In this document: piece after piece, positions 42,281-49,713 of the stretch
Layout: each line of letters starts with the position of its first letter
How positions within the stretch are numbered: position 1 is the first letter of the stretch
Assembly: GCF_030766935.1 (NCBI RefSeq)
Contig: NZ_JASERL010000005.1
Coordinates: forward strand, 434,001 to 498,000
Direction of reading: 5' to 3'
Length of the DNA stretch: 64,000 bases
Source of the DNA: Streptomyces sp. KL109B
GTDB lineage: Bacteria > Actinomycetota > Actinomycetes > Streptomycetales > Streptomycetaceae
Notes under the pieces: model-generated
The model's database searches: none
What the model saw: the letters and a program-made list of their open reading frames with translations, nothing else
Told to the model about the DNA's origin: nothing
Program-made: the position numbers and the translations under genes

Positions 42281-43036
42281 TCAGGAAGCCTTCGGGTGCG
42301 GGGCGTCGTGGATCTCCACCGAGGCCGTGTCGCCGAAGGTGAGGCGGCAGGTGTCGGCGCGGTAGGTGGCGACGGAGACGGCGGCGGGGGTGCCGTGGGT
42401 GAAGTAGCGGGTGGTGACGACGAGGACCGGGGCGCCGGGGAGGCGGTCGAGTTCCTTGGCGTCGTCGGCGCGGGCCGAGCCCAGTTCGACGGCGCGGTCC
42501 TCGCCGTCGAGGCCGAGGCTCTGCAGCTCGCGCAGCACCGCACGCGCGCGTGCCGCGCCGGTGTCGGTGGTGGGCAGGTCGGGGGCCGCGGCGGAGGGGA
42601 CGTAGAGCAGCTCGGCCGCGACCGGCTGGCCGTTCGAGACGCGGGTGCGGCGCAGGACGTGCACCTCGGTGTCCGGGGCGGTCTCGAGCGCGGCGGCGAC
42701 GGCGCTCGGCGGGCTCTCGACGGTGGCGTCGACGGCCTGCCACGCGTCGTCGCTGCCGCCCGGCCAGTCCCTGGCGTTCGACGCGACGGCGACGCCCATG
42801 CGGGGCGGGGCGACCGTGGTGCCCACGCCGCGGCGGCGCTGCAGCCGGCCTTCCAGCTCAAGCTGTTCGAGTGCCTGGCGGAGCGTGGCGCGGGCGACGC
42901 CGAAGCGGGCCGCGAGATCCCGCTCGTTCGGCAGGATCTCCCCCACCGTGAACTCGGAGTCGAGCGCCTCGCTGAGCACGGTCTTCAGGTGCCAGTACTT
43001 CGGCTCCGGAGCCGCTTCCAACTGCGTGGTCCCCAC
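42281..43036 (-). CDS. GntR family regulator (HutC/UTRA type)
   Basis: A 251-residue regulator: GntR winged helix (about residues 12-78, GEILPNERDLAARFGVARAT) and UTRA ligand domain (about 95-240). HutC-type members bind small metabolites such as sugar phosphates. GTG 43036 has GGAGGA upstream. The region upstream is AT-rich (TTTATTAAAGG on the plus strand, near 43083-43093). It lies between the decayed toxin gene and an ECF sigma factor. Confidence 0.9.
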   Translation of the reverse strand: MGTTQLEAAPEPKYWHLKTVLSEALDSEFTVGEILPNERDLAARFGVARATLRQALEQLELEGRLQRRRGVGTTVAPPRMGVAVASNARDWPGGSDDAWQAVDATVESPPSAVAAALETAPDTEVHVLRRTRVSNGQPVAAELLYVPSAAAPDLPTTDTGAARARAVLRELQSLGLDGEDRAVELGSARADDAKELDRLPGAPVLVVTTRYFTHGTPAAVSVATYRADTCRLTFGDTASVEIHDAPHPKAS

Positions 43037-43190
43037 CCTGTCCTCCGCAACAGCCGTGCCCTGGCAGCGTTTTATCGCCCTTGTTTATTAAAGGTTCCTG
43101 CCTTATCCCTGCGAGGGTATGACCGCTTTCGGAACTTGGTCAATACCAATCCCCGATCGGGACACGCCGGGACCCCGCGGGACATGGAGA

Positions 43191-43226
43191 GGCCCGGCCC
43201 CCCGCGCGCGTGGCCGGGGCCGGGCC
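43191..43226 (-). terminator. Terminator hairpin of the ECF sigma gene
   Basis: Perfect 11-bp inverted repeat GGCCCGGCCCC (43191-43201) and GGGGCCGGGCC (43216-43226) with a 14-base loop, 15 bases after the sigma gene stop. No T run follows, as is usual in Streptomyces. Confidence 0.7.
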
Positions 43227-43241
43227 CGAAGGCGGCAGCGG

Positions 43242-44123
43242 CTAGGCCAAGGAGGCCAGCTTGTCCGGGTTGCGCACGATGTAGACGTGCTGGATCCGGC
43301 CTTCGTGGAGGCCGAGTTGGATGACGGAGTCCGGCTTGCCGTTTCCGGTGACGAGCACGCCGAGCGCGCCGTTGAACTCCACGAGACGGAACTCGTAGCC
43401 CGCCGGAAGGCCCCGGCGCGCGGCGCCGTCCAGGAAGCGACCCACCTTGTCGGCGCTCTCGATGACCCGCAGCGGCGCCTTCGACTTGCCGCCGCTGTCG
43501 CCGACGAGCCGGGCGTCCGGGGCGAGCATCGCCATGAGCCCGTCGAAGTCGCCCCCGGCCGCGGCGGCCATGAAGCGTTCGGTGAGGTCGCGCTGCTGCG
43601 CCGGGTCGACGTCGAAGCGGGGCCGCCGCTCGTCGACGTGCTTGCGCGCGCGGGTGGCCAGTTGCCGCACGGCGGCCTCGCCGCGGTCGAGGGTGCCGGC
43701 GATCTCCGCGTACGACAGGCCGAAGGCCTCCCGCAGCACGAACACGGCGCGTTCGAGCGGGGAGAGGGATTCGAGGACGACGAGCACGGCGAGCGAGACG
43801 GAGTCGGCGAGCACGGCCTGCTCGGCGGTGTCGGGCACCGTCGGCCCGAAGTCCGTGACGAGCGGCTCGGGCAGCCATGGCCCTACGTAGGACTCACGGC
43901 GCGCCTGGACCTGCCGGAGTCGGTCGATGGCGAGGCGGGTGGTGATGCGCACCAAGTAGGCGCGCGGTTCGCGCACTTCGGCGCGGTCCGCTCTGTTCCA
44001 GCGCAGCCACGCGTCCTGCACCACGTCCTCGGCGTCGGCCACGCGACCCAGCATGCGGTAGGCCACGCCCATCAGGACGGGGCGGTGCTCTTCGAAGTCA
44101 TCGATGTCGATACCGGTGCCCAC
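43242..44123 (-). CDS. ECF sigma factor, SigJ type (ECF41) with SnoaL tail
   Basis: A 293-residue sigma factor: region 2 (VAYRMLGRVADAEDVVQDAW), region 4 (LSPLERAVFVLREAFGLSYA) and an extra C-terminal NTF2/SnoaL-like domain (about residues 175-290), which in ECF41 members controls sigma activity in place of an anti-sigma factor. The end YIVRNPDKLA is typical. GTG 44123 has GGATGGA close by. It is divergent from an alpha/beta hydrolase; ECF41 genes often control such a neighbour. Confidence 0.92.
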   Translation of the reverse strand: MGTGIDIDDFEEHRPVLMGVAYRMLGRVADAEDVVQDAWLRWNRADRAEVREPRAYLVRITTRLAIDRLRQVQARRESYVGPWLPEPLVTDFGPTVPDTAEQAVLADSVSLAVLVVLESLSPLERAVFVLREAFGLSYAEIAGTLDRGEAAVRQLATRARKHVDERRPRFDVDPAQQRDLTERFMAAAAGGDFDGLMAMLAPDARLVGDSGGKSKAPLRVIESADKVGRFLDGAARRGLPAGYEFRLVEFNGALGVLVTGNGKPDSVIQLGLHEGRIQHVYIVRNPDKLASLA

Positions 44124-44261
44124 TCGTCCATCCCATAGGACGCGTCGCCCGGTGTCCAGCGTGCATCCGACGACTTCGGCCACTCCCCTTGAACTGCGGG
44201 CTACCGAGCGGTAATTGTTGCTGACAAGGAGTCTAAGAGGTCTGAAGCGGGAGCGAGCGAC

Positions 44262-45107
44262 ATGGTGACAGAGGCGTCCTTCAGTATCGAGAGCGCCGGA
44301 GGTCCCCGCACGGTGCGCCTCGCGTACGAGCGCACGGGCACGGGGGAGCCGCTGCTCCTGCTGCACGGGATCGGGCACCACTGGGAGGCGTGGCAGCCGG
44401 TGCTGCCGATCCTCGCGGCGGAGCGCGACGTGATCGCGGTGGATCTGCCGGGGTTCGGGCGCTCGCCCGCGCTGCCGGACGGGCTCGGGTACGACCTGGC
44501 GGGTGTGGTGCCGGTCCTGGACGCGTTCTGCCGGCACCTCGGGATCGAGCGGCCGCACGTGGCGGGCAATTCGCTGGGCGGGCTGCTCGCCCTCGACCTG
44601 GGCCGCGAGAAGCTCGTACGGTCCGTCACGGCGCTCTCCCCCGCCGGGTTCTGGACCGAGGCGGAGCGGCGGTACGCGTTCGGGACGCTGCTCGCGATGC
44701 GGGCGGGCGCGCGGGCCATGCCGGTGCGGGTGATCGAGCGGCTCTCGCGTTCGGCGGTGGGGCGCGCGGCGCTCACCAGCACCATCTACGCGCACCCCGG
44801 CCGCCGTTCACCGGACGCGGTCGTCGCGGAGACGCTGGCCCTGCGGGAGGCCACCGGCTTCCGGGAGTCCCTGGAGGCGGGGCGTACGGTGCTGTTCCGT
44901 GACGACATCGCCGACGACGACCTGCCGGTCACGATCGGCTGGGGTGTCAGGGACCGGCTCCTCGTGCGCCGCCAGGGCATCCGCGCCAAGCACGTCATCC
45001 CGCGGGCCCGCCTGGTCAAGCTGCCCGGCTGCGGGCACGTCCCGATGAACGACGACCCGGCGCTCGTCGCGCGCGTGATCCTCGACGGCAGCCGCCCGGC
45101 CGGCTGA
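44262..45107 (+). CDS. Alpha/beta hydrolase
   Basis: A 281-residue hydrolase. The nucleophile Ser is in GNSLGG (about residues 103-108), the oxyanion region is LHGIG, and the late His is in CGHVPMNDDP. ATG 44262 follows GGGAG at 8 bases. Its last 300 bases lie antisense to the tail of a DMT permease gene. Divergent from the ECF41 sigma gene and possibly its target. The substrate is unknown. Confidence 0.92.
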   Translation: MVTEASFSIESAGGPRTVRLAYERTGTGEPLLLLHGIGHHWEAWQPVLPILAAERDVIAVDLPGFGRSPALPDGLGYDLAGVVPVLDAFCRHLGIERPHVAGNSLGGLLALDLGREKLVRSVTALSPAGFWTEAERRYAFGTLLAMRAGARAMPVRVIERLSRSAVGRAALTSTIYAHPGRRSPDAVVAETLALREATGFRESLEAGRTVLFRDDIADDDLPVTIGWGVRDRLLVRRQGIRAKHVIPRARLVKLPGCGHVPMNDDPALVARVILDGSRPAG

Positions 45108-45980
45108 CCGGCGGCCGAACACCCCCGAGCCCAGGGCGACCCCGGCCGCGACGAGCGCGCTGCCCACGCCCTGGGCGAGGCCGTACCTCCCCGATCCGAC
45201 CAGCGGTGCGGTGCAGGCCGCCGATACGGGGATGAGCCCGGAGAACAGCGTCGCCCGCTCGGCGCCGATCCGCCGGATGCCCGTGTACCAGCACACGAAG
45301 CCGATCACCGTGACGATCGCCGCCTGCCACACCAGGGCCGCGAACTCGGCGCCGTCCGGCGCGCGCAACCAGGAGGCGCCGTCCACGACGACGCCGACAA
45401 CGGCCGCCTCCAGTGCGGCGATCGCGCACACGACGCAGGACAGCAGCCGTGGGCCGAGCGGGCGCAGCACCGGCACGGCGAGCACCGCGAAGCCGACCTC
45501 CCCCGCGAGGGCGCATACGGAGAAGGCGATTCCGGCGGCGTCCGTGCGACCCCACCCCTGGACCGTGAAGGCTCCGGCGGCGACGAGCAACGCCCCGTAG
45601 AGGACGGCCCGTTGGGGGCGGGTACCACTCAGTGAGGGCACCAGTACGGCGACCACGACGGGCGCGCACCCTACGAAGACGCCCGGTACGGCGGGTTCGG
45701 CGGAGCGTTCCGCGGCGAGAATCGCGAGGTTGAAGCCGACCATGCCGACGGCGGCGAGCAGCGCGAGCCTCGCCCACTGGCGCGGCGCGAGGCTTCGCAG
45801 CGGGCGCGTTCCGCCGCGCCCGAGCAGCGGCAGGAGGAGCAGGCACGCGACGGCGTACCGGAGGAACTGGCCGCCCGCGTACGGGTAGTGGCCCAGGACG
45901 CTGTTCGCGGTGAACGAGCCGCCGACGAGGACGCAGGCGAGCGCGGCGAGCAGGGAGCCGCGGAGGGAAGTGACGTTCAT
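44808..45980 (-). CDS. DMT/EamA permease with a read-on C-terminal tail
   Basis: A 390-residue reading. The first 290 residues are a normal ten-helix EamA/DMT transporter (SFTANSVLGHYPYAGGQFLR opening, GVGSALVAAGVALGSGVFGR ending). About 100 more residues (Asp/Arg/Val-rich, no membrane segment) follow and are encoded antisense to the 3-prime end of the alpha/beta hydrolase. This suggests the usual stop codon was lost. ATG 45980 is used. GGTCC half-sites lie upstream at 46007-46020. Confidence 0.8.
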   Translation of the reverse strand: MNVTSLRGSLLAALACVLVGGSFTANSVLGHYPYAGGQFLRYAVACLLLLPLLGRGGTRPLRSLAPRQWARLALLAAVGMVGFNLAILAAERSAEPAVPGVFVGCAPVVVAVLVPSLSGTRPQRAVLYGALLVAAGAFTVQGWGRTDAAGIAFSVCALAGEVGFAVLAVPVLRPLGPRLLSCVVCAIAALEAAVVGVVVDGASWLRAPDGAEFAALVWQAAIVTVIGFVCWYTGIRRIGAERATLFSGLIPVSAACTAPLVGSGRYGLAQGVGSALVAAGVALGSGVFGRRSAGRAAAVEDHARDERRVVVHRDVPAAGQLDQAGPRDDVLGADALAAHEEPVPDTPADRDRQVVVGDVVTEQHRTPRLQGLPEAGGLPQGQRLRDDRVR

Positions 45981-46083
45981 GGAGGCGACGTTAGGGAGCG
46001 GGGTGGTCCGGTACGAGGTCCACTTGAGGGGCCGCGTCGGGGACCAATCCGCGCGGGGCGCGCGGCCCTTTAGGGTCGCCGGT

Positions 46084-46260
46084 ATGACGCCGTCACCCGT
46101 CCCGGTACACCGTGACTCCCCCTCCCCCGCCTGGGAGTTGCTGCTGCCCGTGGCCTCCGTTGGCGCGGGCGGCAAAGGCGCGTTCCGCGCGCCCGGTTCC
46201 CTAGACGGCAGTGACGGTTGTTCACTTGGGTTTTCCGTTGGGATCAGGATCTGTCATCAG
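46084..46260 (+). pseudogene. Possible 5-prime remnant of a regulator gene
   Basis: An ATG at 46084 opens VPVHRDSPSPAWELLLPVA, which resembles the start of some AraC-type regulators, but no helix-turn-helix follows and the reading soon loses any family character. It lies divergently from the DMT gene, where a regulator would be usual. Either a truncated gene or chance; the resemblance is from memory only. Confidence 0.25.
46220..46241 (+). promoter_or_regulatory. PHO box-like sequence before phoD
   Basis: GTTCACTTGGG (46220-46230) followed by TTTTCCGTTGG fits the 11-bp direct-repeat plan bound by PhoP in Streptomyces (GTTCACC-like core). The first repeat is close to consensus and the second is weak. 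It lies 54 bases before the PhoD start, where PhoP activation would be expected. Confidence 0.5.
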
Positions 46261-46294
46261 AATCGCGTCGTCCGAACCGTTACTGGAGGCATCC

Positions 46295-47899
46295 ATGGCA
46301 CACCGTCCGTCGAGTCCGAAGTCCCTGCCCAGCGGCGCGCTGCCCGGTCGCCGTGGCGTGCTGCGCGGGGCGGTCGCCGCCTCCGCCGCGCTCGGGCTGC
46401 CCGCGATCGGCGGCGCCGCCGCGCCCGCGTTCGCGCGCTCCGGGCGGCCGAAGGCCGGTTGGGGCGTGCAGGCCGGGGACGTGGGGGCGCACTCGGGGCT
46501 CGTGTGGGTGCGCTCGGACCGGCCCGCGCGGATGGTCGTGGAGACGTCAGCCACGGAGTCGTATCGGAACGCCACCAGATGGCAGGGGCCGCTGATCGGC
46601 CCCGACACCGACTTCACCGGAACGACCCGGCTGCGCGGTCTGCCGCCCGGCGAGCAGGTGCACTACCGCGTGCTGCTCGCCGATCCCGACGACCCGCGGC
46701 GCACCGGCGAACCGGTCGCCGGTACCTTCCGCACGGCGTCCGTGTCACGCCGCGACGGGGTGCGGTTCCTGTGGTCGGGCGACATCGCGGGGCAGGGCTG
46801 GGGCATCAACCCGGATCGGGGCGGCTACCGCGTGTACGAGGACATGCGCGCCCTCGACCCGGACTTCTTCCTGTGCAGCGGCGACAACATCTACGCCGAC
46901 GGGCCGATCCTGCCCAGCGTGACGCTGCCCGACGGGCGGGTGTGGCGCAATGTGACGACCGAGGAGAAGTCGAAGGTCGCCGAGACGCTCGACGAGTTCC
47001 GGGGCGCGTTCCGCTACAACCTGCTCGACGAGAACCTGCTGCGCTTCAACGCCCAGGTCCCCACCATCACGCAGTGGGACGACCACGAGGTGCACAACAA
47101 CTGGTACCCGGGGCAGATCCTCACGGACGAGCGCTACACGGAGAAGAACGTCGACGTGCTGTCGGCGCGGGCGCTGCGCGCGTTCAGCGAGTACTTCCCC
47201 GTCTCCACGCTGCCGCCGGGTGACAAGGACGGGCGGGTGTACCGGGTGCTGCGGCAGGGGCCGCTGCTCGACGTGTTCGTGCTCGACATGCGTACGTATC
47301 GGAACGCGAACTCTCCGGGGCGGCAGGCCGACGACACCACCGGCATCCTGGGAGCCGAGCAACTCGCTTGGCTGAAGCGGGAGTTGTCGCGGTCGCGGGC
47401 CGTGTGGAAGGTGATCGCCTCCGACATGCCGCTGGGGCTCGTCGTGCCCGACGGCAGCGCGAACTTCGAAGCGGTCGCGCAGGGCGATCCGGGGGCGCCG
47501 CTCGGGCGCGAGCTGCAGATCGCGGAGCTGCTGCGGCACATCAAGAGCGAGCGGATCACCGGCACGCTGTGGCTGACGACCGATGTGCACTACACGTCGG
47601 CGCAGCACTACGAGCCGGCGAACGCCGCGTTCAAGGACTTCGAGCCGTTCTGGGAGTTCGTGTCGGGGCCGCTGGCGGCGGGCGGGTTCAAGGCGCTGAA
47701 GCTGGACGGCACGTTCGGGCCCCGGCAGGTCTTCATCAAGGCGCCGGACCGCAACAACACCTCGCCGGCCGAGACCCCGCCGTACTTCGGCGAGGTCGAG
47801 ATCGACGGCGACAGCGGGGAACTCACCGTACGGCTGCGGCAGGAGGGCGGCGACGTGCTGTTCTCGCAGACCTTGCAGCCGGGTCGGGTGGGGCAGTGA
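46295..47899 (+). CDS. phoD: Alkaline phosphatase D, Tat-exported
   Basis: A 534-residue secreted phosphatase/phosphodiesterase. The Tat signal has the twin-arginine GRRGVLRGAVAASAALGLP at about residues 18-36. The PhoD-type N-terminal domain (GVQAGDVGAHSGLVWVRSD) precedes the metallophosphatase core with FFLCSGDNIYADGP, ITQWDDHEVHNNW and TTDVHYTSAQ. ATG 46295 follows CTGGAGG. It releases phosphate outside the cell, and PhoP control is suggested by the box upstream. Confidence 0.94.
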   Translation: MAHRPSSPKSLPSGALPGRRGVLRGAVAASAALGLPAIGGAAAPAFARSGRPKAGWGVQAGDVGAHSGLVWVRSDRPARMVVETSATESYRNATRWQGPLIGPDTDFTGTTRLRGLPPGEQVHYRVLLADPDDPRRTGEPVAGTFRTASVSRRDGVRFLWSGDIAGQGWGINPDRGGYRVYEDMRALDPDFFLCSGDNIYADGPILPSVTLPDGRVWRNVTTEEKSKVAETLDEFRGAFRYNLLDENLLRFNAQVPTITQWDDHEVHNNWYPGQILTDERYTEKNVDVLSARALRAFSEYFPVSTLPPGDKDGRVYRVLRQGPLLDVFVLDMRTYRNANSPGRQADDTTGILGAEQLAWLKRELSRSRAVWKVIASDMPLGLVVPDGSANFEAVAQGDPGAPLGRELQIAELLRHIKSERITGTLWLTTDVHYTSAQHYEPANAAFKDFEPFWEFVSGPLAAGGFKALKLDGTFGPRQVFIKAPDRNNTSPAETPPYFGEVEIDGDSGELTVRLRQEGGDVLFSQTLQPGRVGQ

Positions 47900-47963
47900 A
47901 GCGGGCAGTGAAGGGGCGGCGCCGGAGCGCGGAAATCCGACATAAGCCCGCTTAACCCGTCGG

Positions 47964-47980
47964 TCACAAACCGTTTGTGA
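47964..47980 (+). promoter_or_regulatory. 17-bp palindrome before the ACT-GNAT gene
   Basis: TCACAAAC-C-GTTTGTGA is an exact 8+1+8 palindrome, 31 bases before ATG 48012 and 64 bases after the phoD stop. It contains an inverted TCACA/TGTGA pair. It is AT-richer than the surroundings and looks like an operator more than a terminator. Confidence 0.5.
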
Positions 47981-48011
47981 TCACGCAACACCGGTCCTGC
48001 ACAGTGGGCGC

Positions 48012-49283
48012 ATGAATATCCAGACGCATGATGTCGCCGTGATCGCCGTCGTCGCCTGCTGCGCCGCGACCCTGCCCGCCGCTGCCGCCGCCGGTCTCCG
48101 CTTGTGGTGGTCACGACGCAAGGAGCACGCTCCACCCACGGCGGATACCGGCGCACGGCCGCCCGTGTCCGCCCCGGCGAGCGGCAGCGCGCTGTGGCGG
48201 ATGCGGACGACCGTGCGGGACGAGCCGGGTTCGCTGGCCTCGCTGTGCGCGGCGCTCGCGCAGTTGCGGGTCGACATCCTCAGCCTGCAGACGCACCCGC
48301 TGGCCGAGGGCACCGTGGACGAGTTCCTGTTGCGCGCGCCCGAGGAGCTGACCACGGGCGAGCTGGCCGGGACGGTCGCGGACGCGGGCGGCGCCGACAC
48401 CTGGGTCGAGCGGGCGGACGCCCACGACTTGGTGGACGCCCCGACCCGGGTCCTCGGCCTCGCCACCCGCACCGCGCTCGACGCCGCCGAACTGCCGCTC
48501 GCGCTGCGGCAGTTGCTGGGCCGCTGCACCATCAAGCAGCTGCCCGCGCACGCGGCCGCGGGCACCGATGGCGCGCCGGTCGAGGGCGGCTTCGACGACA
48601 CGGTGCTGCGGCTTCGCACCCCGGAGGGCGGGGCGATCACGGTGGAGCGGCCGTATCTGCCGTTCACGCCCACCGAGTTCGCGCGCGCCCGCGCCCTCGT
48701 CGAGCTCGACACCAGGCTCGGCCCGCGAGTGCCGGGCGCCACGGACGTCCTGACGCTGCCCGAGGGCAACGACATCACGGTGCGGCGCGCCGACGGCGGC
48801 GACCTGGCCCTGGCGAAGGCGATGCACGAGCGGTGCTCGCGCGACACCCTGGCGAGCCGCTACCACGGGCCCGTCTCGGACGCGGACCGCTACCTCAACC
48901 ACCTGCTCAGCCCGCGCTTCGGCCGGACGCTGGCCGCGCAGACGGCCTCGGGGCGGATAGTCGCCCTCGGTCATCTGCTGTGGGACGGCGACGAGACGGA
49001 GCTCGCGCTGCTCGTGGAGGACGACTGGCAGCGCCGCGGCATCGGCACCGAACTCCTCGGCCGGCTCGTCGCGATGGCCGGCGAGGCGGGCTGCGCGAGC
49101 GTGTACGCGGTGACCCGGTCGTCCAACACGGGCATGGTCGCCGCCATGCGCGGCCTCGGCCTGCCCCTCGACTACCAGATCGAGGAGGGCACGCTGGTGA
49201 TCACCGCCCGGCTGGCCGCGGCGCCGACGCGGACCGCGCAGCCGTACGCGTCCGAGTACGAGCGGGCCGAGCAGCACCAGTAA
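48012..49283 (+). CDS. Fusion of ACT-like domain and GNAT acetyltransferase
   Basis: A 423-residue protein: one N-terminal membrane segment (about residues 7-30), an ACT-like domain (about 62-125, VRDEPGSLASLCAALAQLRV), a middle region and a GNAT domain (about 255-405, QRRGIGTELLGRLVAMAGEA). ACT domains bind amino acids, so the acetyltransferase may be controlled by one; related ACT-GNAT enzymes acetylate proteins. A membrane-anchored version is unusual. An exact palindrome lies just upstream. The two remnants that follow it are not part of the gene. Confidence 0.85.
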   Translation: MNIQTHDVAVIAVVACCAATLPAAAAAGLRLWWSRRKEHAPPTADTGARPPVSAPASGSALWRMRTTVRDEPGSLASLCAALAQLRVDILSLQTHPLAEGTVDEFLLRAPEELTTGELAGTVADAGGADTWVERADAHDLVDAPTRVLGLATRTALDAAELPLALRQLLGRCTIKQLPAHAAAGTDGAPVEGGFDDTVLRLRTPEGGAITVERPYLPFTPTEFARARALVELDTRLGPRVPGATDVLTLPEGNDITVRRADGGDLALAKAMHERCSRDTLASRYHGPVSDADRYLNHLLSPRFGRTLAAQTASGRIVALGHLLWDGDETELALLVEDDWQRRGIGTELLGRLVAMAGEAGCASVYAVTRSSNTGMVAAMRGLGLPLDYQIEEGTLVITARLAAAPTRTAQPYASEYERAEQHQ

Positions 49284-49299
49284 CTCCAGCGGCACCAGT

Positions 49300-49415
49300 A
49301 GCACCCGCCCGAGGAGCGGCAGCAGCACCCAGCGCCCGGTCCAGGTCCGCCCACAGGTCCTCGACGTCCGCCGGGCCGACCGCCGGGGTGATCAGTCCGA
49401 CCCCGGCGGTCACCG
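49300..49415 (-). pseudogene. Possible C-terminal remnant of a PLP enzyme
   Basis: Minus-strand reading GLITPAVGPADVEDLWADLD followed by RALG resembles the C-terminal motif of Cys/Met-metabolism PLP enzymes (the usual form is GLIRLSVGxEDVEDLxADLxxAL). No catalytic part is present and the frame has no proper stop or start nearby. It is next to a truncated Lrp gene on the other strand. Tentative. Confidence 0.35.
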
Positions 49416-49419
49416 CGTG

Positions 49420-49693
49420 CGGATCGCCCGTCGGGCCGTTCGTGGAGCGGATCCGGGCGCTGCCGGAGGCCCGCACGGTGTTCCATCCGACGGGACCCGG
49501 CGACTACGTGGTGCACGTCCCGGTGTGCGGCATGGCCGACCTGCAACGAATGGCCGACCTGCAACGACTCGTGCTCGACGCGTTCACGGCGCGCCCCGAA
49601 GCGGCCCGCGTCGAGACCCGGTTGATCTTCCAGCAGTGGAAGTGCGGACCGCTGCTTCCGCCTGCGGCGAATCATGGTGACGTGGCCCCCTGA
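49420..49693 (+). pseudogene. C-terminal remnant of an Lrp/AsnC regulator
   Basis: The plus strand encodes only the ligand domain of an Lrp regulator: GPFVERIRALPEARTVF, GPGDYVVHVPV, LVLDAFTARPEAARVETRLI, FQQWKCGPLLPP, then a stop. The DNA-binding half and a start are missing. An 18-bp tandem duplication (49532-49549, 49550-49567) repeats MADLQR. It is next to a possible PLP-enzyme remnant facing away, as though one deletion removed the 5-prime ends of a divergent pair. Confidence 0.8.
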
Positions 49694-49713
49694 CTCGTAC
49701 GAGGATGTGTCCC

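Noticed and set aside
45910..47223. 437-residue plus-strand frame over the start of phoD
   Set aside because: PhoD in another frame has full motifs and a Tat signal; this frame is Arg-rich shadow. Only a possible short remnant at 46084 was kept.
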